Origin: Gammaproteobacteria bacterium
GTDB lineage: Bacteria; Pseudomonadota; Gammaproteobacteria; Nitrosococcales; Methylophagaceae
Length of the DNA: 19,142 nucleotides
Assembly: GCA_003645385.1 (NCBI GenBank)
Contig: QNEY01000007.1
Coordinates: forward strand, 1 to 19,142
Direction: 5' to 3'
Shown here: piece by piece, positions 7,665 to 13,737 of the stretch
Numbering within the stretch: the stretch's first letter is position 1
Layout: the number at the start of each line of letters is the position of its first letter
Notes under the pieces: model-generated
What the model was told of the DNA's origin: nothing
The model's database searches: none
What the model saw: only the letters and a program-made list of their open reading frames with translations
Position numbers and translations under genes: made by a program

Positions 7665-9185
7665 ATGATCTATGCACAGCCAGGTACAGAAGGTTCGGTT
7701 GTCTCATTCAAAGAACGTTATGGCAACTATATAAATGGTGAATGGGTCGATCCTGTTAAAGGAGCATATTTCACCAACCTCACACCGGTCACAGGTGAAG
7801 GTTTTTGCGAAATACCACGTTCTACCGAAGAAGACATTAATTTAGCACTTGATGCTGCACATGCGGCAAAAGATGCTTGGGGTAAGACGTCTATAACAGA
7901 ACGCTCTAACATCTTGCTCAAAATTGCTGATCGCATCGAACAGAATCTTGAACTATTAGCTGTTGCTGAAACATGGGATAACGGCAAGGCGGTACGTGAA
8001 ACATTAAATGCTGACGTACCGTTATGTGTTGATCATTTCCGTTATTATGCTGGATGTATTCGAGCTCAAGAAGGCACAATGGGGGAAATTGATGAGAACA
8101 CAGTTTCCTATCAATTTCATGAGCCATTAGGTGTGGTTGGACAAATCATCCCATGGAACTTTCCATTGTTAATGGCAGCTTGGAAATTAGCGCCCGCCCT
8201 AGCTACCGGTAACTGCATCGTGATGAAACCAGCCGAGCAAACACCGGTTTCCATTTTGAAATTGATGGAAGTGATTGGTGATCTATTGCCACCGGGAGTC
8301 CTCAACGTTGTTAATGGTTTTGGCCAAGAAGCGGGACAAGCACTAGCAACCAGTACTCGCATTGCTAAAATCGCCTTTACTGGCTCAACACCAGTCGGCC
8401 AGCACATATTAAAGTGTGCCGCTGACAATCTTATTCCTTCTACTGTTGAATTGGGCGGTAAATCTCCTAATATCTTTTTTGAAGACATTATGCAGCAGGA
8501 AGATGATTACATTAGTAAATGTGCTGAAGGACTGGTATTGGCATTCTTTAATCAAGGTGAAGTCTGTACCTGTCCATCTCGCGCGTTGATACAAGAAAGC
8601 ATATACGATGAATTTATTTCAATCGTTATTGATCGTTCTAAAAAGATTATTCGTGGTAATCCGCTTGATACAGATGTTCAGGTCGGAGCTCAAGCATCAA
8701 AAGAACAATATGAACAAATCCTCGGTTATATTGATATTGGCAAACAGGAAGGTGCCGAATGTTTGATTGGCGGTAACATTGCTCAAGTGGGAGCTGAATT
8801 TGATAGTGGCTATTACATTGAACCAACGCTACTCAAAGGCACTAACAATATGCGGATCTTCCAGGAAGAAATTTTTGGTCCGGTAGTTGCGGTTACCACA
8901 TTTAAAGATGAAGCTGAGGCACTAGCTATTGCTAATGATACTGAGTTTGGTCTCGGCTCTGGTGTATGGACACGTGATATGAACCGCGCCTATCGTATGG
9001 GACGGGGAATTCAAGCAGGTCGAGTCTGGACTAATTGTTATCATCTCTATCCTGCTCACGCTGCCTTTGGTGGTTACAAAAAATCAGGTATTGGCCGAGA
9101 AACACACAAAATGATGCTGGATCATTATCAACAAACTAAAAACTTGTTGGTCAGTTATAGTACTAGTCCACTCGGTTTTTTCTAA
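7665..9185 (+). CDS. NAD-dependent aldehyde dehydrogenase (ExaC/AldB type)
   Basis: Oxidises an aldehyde to the carboxylic acid with NAD(P)+; 506 residues. Catalytic residues: Cys301 in NQGEVCTCPSR (a second Cys follows at 303), general base Glu262 in VELGGKSPN, Asn165 in PWNFP, and Lys188 in KPAEQTP for cofactor binding. EEIFGPV lies near residue 400. The start (MIYAQPGT-GSVVSFK) and the ending (a serine-rich LVSYSTSPLGFF) are typical of ExaC/AcoD/AldB acetaldehyde dehydrogenases. AGAGAG precedes the ATG. The AraC regulator opposite and acs next door suggest acetaldehyde, from ethanol or similar C2 compounds, as the substrate; this is inference, since substrate range in this group is broad. 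A terminator follows. Confidence 0.93.
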   Translation: MIYAQPGTEGSVVSFKERYGNYINGEWVDPVKGAYFTNLTPVTGEGFCEIPRSTEEDINLALDAAHAAKDAWGKTSITERSNILLKIADRIEQNLELLAVAETWDNGKAVRETLNADVPLCVDHFRYYAGCIRAQEGTMGEIDENTVSYQFHEPLGVVGQIIPWNFPLLMAAWKLAPALATGNCIVMKPAEQTPVSILKLMEVIGDLLPPGVLNVVNGFGQEAGQALATSTRIAKIAFTGSTPVGQHILKCAADNLIPSTVELGGKSPNIFFEDIMQQEDDYISKCAEGLVLAFFNQGEVCTCPSRALIQESIYDEFISIVIDRSKKIIRGNPLDTDVQVGAQASKEQYEQILGYIDIGKQEGAECLIGGNIAQVGAEFDSGYYIEPTLLKGTNNMRIFQEEIFGPVVAVTTFKDEAEALAIANDTEFGLGSGVWTRDMNRAYRMGRGIQAGRVWTNCYHLYPAHAAFGGYKKSGIGRETHKMMLDHYQQTKNLLVSYSTSPLGFF

Positions 9186-9198
9186 CCGTTATAAAATA

Positions 9199-9238
9199 AA
9201 AAACCCTCCCTTAATCTTTTATTTTGGGAGGGTTTTTT
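9199..9238. terminator. Intrinsic terminator after aldehyde dehydrogenase
   Basis: Stem AAACCCTCCC (9201-9210) / GGGAGGGTTT (9226-9235) with a 15-base loop, an A run before it and a T run after it. It works for the plus strand and is symmetric enough to act on both. It separates the dehydrogenase from acs, so acs has its own promoter. Confidence 0.88.
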
Positions 9239-9299
9239 ATGACTGTACGTTTCACGTTATACTCTATTTAAAAACCATTTTCTCCAAAGGTGTTGCCTC

Positions 9300-11264
9300 A
9301 TGGCTCAAGATAATATTGAATCCACTTTACATGAAGATCGTCATTTTCCACCCAGTACTGACTTTCTCAAAACAGCTTCTTTGTCAGCAGATAAACTCAA
9401 TACTTTGTATGAACAAGCCAAAAATGATAATCAAGTATTTTGGGCCGACCAAGCACGATCAGAAATGGACTGGCAAACACCATTTACAACTACACTTGAC
9501 TCATCAAATGCACCTTTCTACCGTTGGTTTCCGGATGGCAAATTAAACGTTTCATATAACTGCCTTGATCGTCAGTTAAAAGATAACGCCGATAAAACAG
9601 CTATCATTTTTGAAGGTGATCAAGGTGACGTCCAATACATAAGCTATCGCCAATTACATGCCCGTGTTTGTATTTTTGCCAATACTTTGAAAGCACAAGG
9701 CATTACCAAAGGTGACCGAGTCATTATTTATATGCCGATGATTGCTGAAGCAGTTATTGCGATGCAAGCTTGTGCTCGCATCGGTGCTATCCATTCAGTA
9801 GTATTTGGAGGTTTTTCTGCTTCATCATTGAAAGACCGGATTGAAGATACACAGGCAAAACTAGTCATTACTGCCGATGGAGGTCATCGTGGTGGTAGAA
9901 TTATTGAGCTTAAATCAACAACTGATAGTGCCTTAGAAAGTGGCTGTGACAGTGTTGAGGCTGTAATAGTATTTAAACGTACCGGCCATGATATATCAAT
10001 GCAATCAGGCCGAGATGTCTGGTGGTCAGATGCAGAACAAAATCAGAGCTCTGACTGCGAACCAGTTTGGGTCGAAGCAACTCATCCACTATTTTTACTC
10101 TATACCTCAGGCTCTACTGGCAAACCTAAAGGTATTCAACATTCCACTGGTGGTTATTTGCTTAATGCTATCACTACTATGCGTTGGGTATTTGATATTC
10201 AAGATTCAGATGTATTCTGGTGTACGGCCGATGTAGGTTGGATCACTGGTCATACCTATGTTGCATATGGGCCATTAGCAACAGGTGCCACTATTGTTAT
10301 ATTTGAAGGTGTACCAACCTATCCTGATGCTGGTCGCTTCTGGGATATGTGTGAGCGACATGCTGTAACAATATTTTATACCGCACCGACAGCGATTAGA
10401 GCGCTGATTAAACAAGGTGACGATATTCCAAATAGCTATGATCTTTCTAAACTAAGGTTATTAGGAACTGTTGGTGAACCAATTAACCCTGAAGCATGGA
10501 TGTGGTATCACAATGTGATTGGTAAACAACGTTGTCCTATTGTTGATACCTGGTGGCAAACAGAAACTGGTGCCCATATGATTGCACCAATCCCAGCAGT
10601 TACTATTACCAAGCCCGGTTCTTGTACTCGAGCCTTACCAGGTATTGATGCTGCAGTAGTTAATGAGCAAGGTGAAGAAATTACTACAGCGAATCAAGGT
10701 GGCTATCTTGTTATGCGACAACCTTGGCCATCAATGATTCAAACGGTTTGGGGTGATGATCAACGCTATAAAGACACCTATTGGCCCATGTTTGATGGCA
10801 AGTATTACCTTGCGGGTGATAGTGCCCGCCGTGATGAAGAAGGATTCTTCTGGATCATGGGTCGTATTGATGATGTATTAAATGTCTCTGGCCATCGTCT
10901 AGGCACAATGGAGATTGAATCTGCCCTAGTTGCCAACCCATTGGTTGCAGAAGCCGCTGTTGTTGGCAAACCTCATGAAATTAAAGGTGAAGCGGTCTTT
11001 GCATATGTAGTATTGAAAGGTGAACGTCCAGCAGGTGGTATTGATGATGAGCTGACACAACAATTGCGTGCTTGGGTAGGCGATCAAATTGGTGCGATCG
11101 CCAAGCCAGATGACATTCGTTATGCTGATAACTTACCAAAAACACGTTCTGGCAAGATTATGCGTAGATTGTTGCGTACTATAGCCAAAGGCGAAGAAAT
11201 CACCCAGGACACCTCTACCTTAGAGAATGAATCTATCCTGCCTCAACTTCAAGGTAAGGTATGA
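9300..11264 (+). CDS. acs: Acetyl-CoA synthetase
   Basis: AMP-forming ligase that activates acetate (acetate + ATP + CoA to acetyl-CoA + AMP + PPi); 654 residues against 652 in E. coli. An N-terminal ACAS_N domain (about 35-90) is followed by the adenylate-forming core with P-loop YTSGSTGKPKG (about 267-277), the DTWWQTETG motif whose Trp shapes the acetate pocket, the hinge GRIDDVLNVSGHRLG, and the C-terminal PKTRSGKIMRR with Lys619, the lysine that protein acetyltransferases modify in this family. AAAGG at 9286-9290 precedes the ATG. A -10-like TATACT (9258-9263) lies after the upstream terminator, but no good -35 is visible. With the adjacent aldehyde dehydrogenase it completes acetaldehyde-to-acetyl-CoA conversion. 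hslR follows after 36 bp. Confidence 0.95.
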   Translation: MAQDNIESTLHEDRHFPPSTDFLKTASLSADKLNTLYEQAKNDNQVFWADQARSEMDWQTPFTTTLDSSNAPFYRWFPDGKLNVSYNCLDRQLKDNADKTAIIFEGDQGDVQYISYRQLHARVCIFANTLKAQGITKGDRVIIYMPMIAEAVIAMQACARIGAIHSVVFGGFSASSLKDRIEDTQAKLVITADGGHRGGRIIELKSTTDSALESGCDSVEAVIVFKRTGHDISMQSGRDVWWSDAEQNQSSDCEPVWVEATHPLFLLYTSGSTGKPKGIQHSTGGYLLNAITTMRWVFDIQDSDVFWCTADVGWITGHTYVAYGPLATGATIVIFEGVPTYPDAGRFWDMCERHAVTIFYTAPTAIRALIKQGDDIPNSYDLSKLRLLGTVGEPINPEAWMWYHNVIGKQRCPIVDTWWQTETGAHMIAPIPAVTITKPGSCTRALPGIDAAVVNEQGEEITTANQGGYLVMRQPWPSMIQTVWGDDQRYKDTYWPMFDGKYYLAGDSARRDEEGFFWIMGRIDDVLNVSGHRLGTMEIESALVANPLVAEAAVVGKPHEIKGEAVFAYVVLKGERPAGGIDDELTQQLRAWVGDQIGAIAKPDDIRYADNLPKTRSGKIMRRLLRTIAKGEEITQDTSTLENESILPQLQGKV

Positions 11265-11300
11265 TAATTTACTACAAGGTTTGAAGTTCAACTTCTAATA

Positions 11301-11705
11301 ATGGCTAAAAAAGAAATACCACCAGATACTAGTCAACGATTAGATAAATGGTTGTGGGCTGCACGATTCTATAAAATGCGTAGTCTGGCTGTTGAAGCAA
11401 TCAACGGGGGTAAGGTTCACCTTAACAACAACCGTGTTAAACCAAGTCGAACGATTAAGCCAGATGATGTTTTGACTATTTCCAAACCACCTTATGAACA
11501 TGTCATAACTGTGCTAGGTTTATCAAAACAACGTCGCCCTGCCCCAGAAGCACAACAACTCTATGTTGAAAGTGAAGATAGCATTGCCAAGCGTGAGAAG
11601 TTACATCAAGAAATTAAAAACCAGCCCCTTGGTTTTAGACATGATAAAGGCCGGCCAAATAAACGTGATCGACGACATATTATAAAATTTACCCGTAAAG
11701 AGTAA
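11301..11705 (+). CDS. hslR: Ribosome-associated heat shock protein Hsp15
   Basis: Hsp15 (134 residues; 133 in E. coli) binds stalled 50S subunits carrying a nascent peptidyl-tRNA and helps recycle them. An S4 RNA-binding domain spans about 12-65 (RLDKWLWAARFYKMRSLA, then GGKVHLNN and DVLTI), followed by a basic tail ending KRDRRHIIKFTRKE. It lies 36 bp after acs and 8 bp before the MazG-like gene, probably in the same transcript. There is no close Shine-Dalgarno; instead a small hairpin GAAGT-TCA-ACTTC (11283-11295) sits just before the ATG. Family assignment is secure. Confidence 0.93.
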   Translation: MAKKEIPPDTSQRLDKWLWAARFYKMRSLAVEAINGGKVHLNNNRVKPSRTIKPDDVLTISKPPYEHVITVLGLSKQRRPAPEAQQLYVESEDSIAKREKLHQEIKNQPLGFRHDKGRPNKRDRRHIIKFTRKE

Positions 11706-11713
11706 TCATAGTA

Positions 11714-12127
11714 TTGAAAAAATCATTACTCAAACAAGCCGATAAAACACTACCTGAACTTAATTATGCTGTCGAATTACAACGTCTTGCAGCAGAGGTC
11801 GGTTTTGACTGGCCTGATATTCAAGGTGTCATTAGTAAAATTCATGAAGAAATTGATGAAGTCACTGCTGAAATTAACACTCCGAACAATCAAGCACGGT
11901 TATTGGATGAAATGGGAGATTTATTATTTGCATGTACCAATCTGGCTCGGCATTTAAATATTGATCCTGAACAGGCTTTACATGCTGGCAATCAAAATTT
12001 CTATCAACGCTTTTCTATGTTGGAGGACATTATTAGAGAGAATAATCAGGATATTAATAAGTACAGCCTTCAGGAGTTAGAACATATTTGGAATGAAGTG
12101 AAGAAGAAAAACATCTCATCTAAATAA
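11714..12127 (+). CDS. MazG-like NTP pyrophosphohydrolase, C-terminal half only
   Basis: All-alpha NTP pyrophosphohydrolase domain of 137 residues. It matches the C-terminal half of the usual roughly 260-residue MazG, beginning at the interdomain linker (LPELNYAVELQRLAAEVGFDWP). The metal-binding pattern is intact: EEIDE (Glu45, Glu46, Glu49) and EMGDLLF (Glu66, Asp69), followed by NLARHL. In E. coli MazG this second domain carries the catalytic activity, so the protein could be active. The N-terminal half is absent and hslR occupies its place. The frame is open only from 11699 and has no ATG, so TTG 11714 is the likely start, with a weak AAGAG at 11698-11702. Possible role: removing abnormal or excess nucleoside triphosphates. 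Whether this is a degraded gene or a genuine single-domain form is open. Confidence 0.8.
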   Translation: MKKSLLKQADKTLPELNYAVELQRLAAEVGFDWPDIQGVISKIHEEIDEVTAEINTPNNQARLLDEMGDLLFACTNLARHLNIDPEQALHAGNQNFYQRFSMLEDIIRENNQDINKYSLQELEHIWNEVKKKNISSK

Positions 12128-12593
12128 GTCAAAGGACTCATTTAAAGTGGCAAAATATGCCGTCAAAAACTGACAGCTTTACAAAAACAAACAACAAAAC
12201 CAGTCCTTAACCTTACTTTTTAGTAGGCAGTTATTACCTTAAATTAACGTTAATCATCTTTTGATTAACCTCATTTTACTCCATAAATTACTAATTAAAG
12301 CCTTATCCCCGGTGTTCAATATCAACGTATCTTCTTGATATTATTTGCTATTTAGACAGTAATTAATTATTAATATCCATTCAGCACGATAATCCAAATT
12401 TCTAAAGCCTATTAAATAGGACTTTTTCATCTACAGATCATATATCTACACAGACTATTTAATATTTTATTTAGTTTAAATAGGCACAGTTTGTGCTTTA
12501 TTCAGATTAATTACATTTTTTGTCAAAAATAAGTCACTTAATAGAAACTACGCTGTCACAGCAGCCGTAACAATATATTTTAGGAGAAAAAGG
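12128..12593. other. 466-bp gene-free AT-rich leader before rpfF
   Basis: No convincing gene. Visible structures: a weak imperfect hairpin at 12159-12177 (GTCA/TGAC core) that could end the MazG transcript; a perfect dyad GTTAATC-N7-GATTAAC (12249-12269), overlapped by ATTAACGTTAAT (12243-12254); a terminator-like hairpin at 12404-12427; and a GCACA-GTT-TGTGC dyad (12484-12496). No clear -35/-10 pair for rpfF stands out. The length and dyads suggest regulatory DNA for rpfF. Confidence 0.5.
12404..12427 (+). terminator. Weak terminator-like hairpin upstream of rpfF
   Basis: AAAG-CCTAT-TAA-ATAGG-A-CTTT forms nine pairs with one bulged base and is followed by a short T run. It sits about 170 bp before rpfF. 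It could end read-through from the upstream operon or attenuate a long rpfF leader. The stem is AT-rich, so efficiency is doubtful. Confidence 0.35.
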
Positions 12594-13472
12594 ATGAACA
12601 AACTTGCTGTGTTACATGAAGGACATAACGCATATTTAGATGAGACAATACATCAGTATTCCCAGCTAAAAACATTTAATGACACCACCCACAAAATAAC
12701 GTGGTGCTTGATGAACAGTACACCTCGCCCATGTTTTACTCCAACATTATTGGATGATTTAGCAAGCTATATCAAAAACATAAAATTGGAAATGGCTCAT
12801 AGCAATGGAGAGAAATATAATTACTTGGTACTTGGGTCTGACATTGATGGCATTTATAATCTAGGCGGTGATCTGGATCTTTTTTGTGAAGCCATCAAAA
12901 CGGGTGATCGTGCTGGTTTATTTAGTTATGCCGTATCGTGCATCAATGTTCTTCACCAAAATATTGTCCATCTTGAATGTGACTTAACAACTATCTCGCT
13001 CGTTCAAGGTGATGCATTAGGTGGTGGTTTTGAAACTGCTCTAGCAAGTAATATTTTAATCGCTGAACGCGGAACAAAACTCGGGTTGCCTGAAGTGCTG
13101 TTTAATTTATTCCCTGGAATGGGGGCTTTCTCGCTACTTTCAAGAAAAGTCGGTACTGTTATGGCTGAAAAAATAATTTTAAGCGGCCAAATATATTCTG
13201 CTGAAGAACTCTTTGATATGGGTGTAGTTGATATTCTTGCAGAGAAAGGGGAAGCTGAGCTTGCCTTATTTCAATACATCAAAAAAGCCAAGAGATCAGC
13301 TAACAGCTATCAAGCAATTAGAAAAGTTAAAGATGTGTGTAATCAAATTAGTTATAAAGAGCTATTTGATATTGCAAAAATCTGGACAGATGCAGCATTC
13401 AATCTTACCGATAAGGACTTACGCATGATGAAACGATTAGTAGCCCGTCAAAATGCTACATCTGCCACTTAG
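12594..13472 (+). CDS. rpfF: RpfF, DSF signal synthase (crotonase family)
   Basis: Enoyl-CoA hydratase/crotonase-fold enzyme of 292 residues that makes cis-2-unsaturated fatty acid signals (DSF family) by dehydration and thioester cleavage of 3-hydroxyacyl-ACP. The two catalytic glutamates are Glu147 in GDALGGGFETAL and Glu167 in LGLPEVLFNLFPGMGA. Their 20-residue spacing equals that of Glu141 and Glu161 in Xanthomonas RpfF (about 289 residues). Other shared stretches are NLGGDLDLFC (89-98), SLVQG, and IWTDAAFNL-DKDLRMMKRLV near the end. ATG 12594 follows AGGAG at 12582-12586. The neighbouring convergent rpfG and rpfC confirm a quorum-sensing role. Which fatty acid it makes cannot be told. 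No rpfB-like acyl-CoA ligase is in view. Confidence 0.94.
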   Translation: MNKLAVLHEGHNAYLDETIHQYSQLKTFNDTTHKITWCLMNSTPRPCFTPTLLDDLASYIKNIKLEMAHSNGEKYNYLVLGSDIDGIYNLGGDLDLFCEAIKTGDRAGLFSYAVSCINVLHQNIVHLECDLTTISLVQGDALGGGFETALASNILIAERGTKLGLPEVLFNLFPGMGAFSLLSRKVGTVMAEKIILSGQIYSAEELFDMGVVDILAEKGEAELALFQYIKKAKRSANSYQAIRKVKDVCNQISYKELFDIAKIWTDAAFNLTDKDLRMMKRLVARQNATSAT

Positions 13473-13488
13473 CAATACTTTTTCTAGG

Positions 13489-13719
13489 TCAGGTTAGACG
13501 TGTAGCCTCAGCTACTGCGACATCTAGGGCAGCGATAGTATTATTATAGATTCGTTCAATATCGTGGCTTAGTTGGATAACTTTTTCAGAACCAATATCA
13601 TAGGGTTTGTATGCTTCTCCCTGAATACATACATCTGCAAGTCTTTTGGCTCCTAGCTCAGTTGCTGAGCCCTTCAAGGCATGTAGAGATTCACGAAGTT
13701 GTAAATAATCGTTTGCCAC
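13489..13719 (-). CDS. Detached C-terminal part of the RpfC Hpt domain
   Basis: Frame of 76 residues starting at GTG 13719, carrying the Hpt signature SLHALKGSATELGAKRLA with phospho-accepting His13. It is too short for a full four-helix Hpt domain. The missing first helices (FEQLVMLDNDPEFIKRLIKGF) are the last residues of the rpfC frame just upstream. This frame stays open back through codons for I-K-D-S, directly abutting the rpfC stop, so a one-base shift joins LQE to IKDSVANDYLQLRES in one continuous Hpt domain. Either rpfC has a frameshift (mutation or sequencing error), or the half is made separately: AGGAA at 13735-13731 lies 11 bases before the GTG. In the family, this Hpt domain relays phosphate from RpfC to RpfG. 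It ends 16 bp from the convergent rpfF stop. Confidence 0.8.
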   Translation of the reverse strand: MANDYLQLRESLHALKGSATELGAKRLADVCIQGEAYKPYDIGSEKVIQLSHDIERIYNNTIAALDVAVAEATRLT

Positions 13720-13737
13720 TGAATCTTTTATTCCTGC
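13717..13737 (-). other. Frame break within rpfC: TAA stop, SD-like AGGAA and GTG
   Basis: Read on the minus strand, CAG GAA TAA ends the kinase frame at 13728, and GTG at 13719 opens the Hpt frame eight bases later. Adding one A to the short A run after GG would give CAG GAA ATA AAA and restore a single frame. The AGGAA here could also serve as a ribosome binding site for the GTG. No classic X-XXY-YYZ slippery heptamer is visible. Confidence 0.7.

Noticed and set aside
7727..8594. Antisense frames opposite the aldehyde dehydrogenase
   Set aside because: The sense strand encodes a complete, motif-rich enzyme; the antisense frames show no family features.
12157..12210. Short plus-strand frame of 17 codons after the MazG-like gene
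   Set aside because: No good Shine-Dalgarno and no recognisable motif; such frames arise by chance in AT-rich DNA.
13728..13737. Programmed -1 ribosomal frameshift in rpfC
   Set aside because: No slippery heptamer, and tRNA re-pairing from GAA to the overlapping GGA would be poor; a base deletion or reinitiation is simpler.
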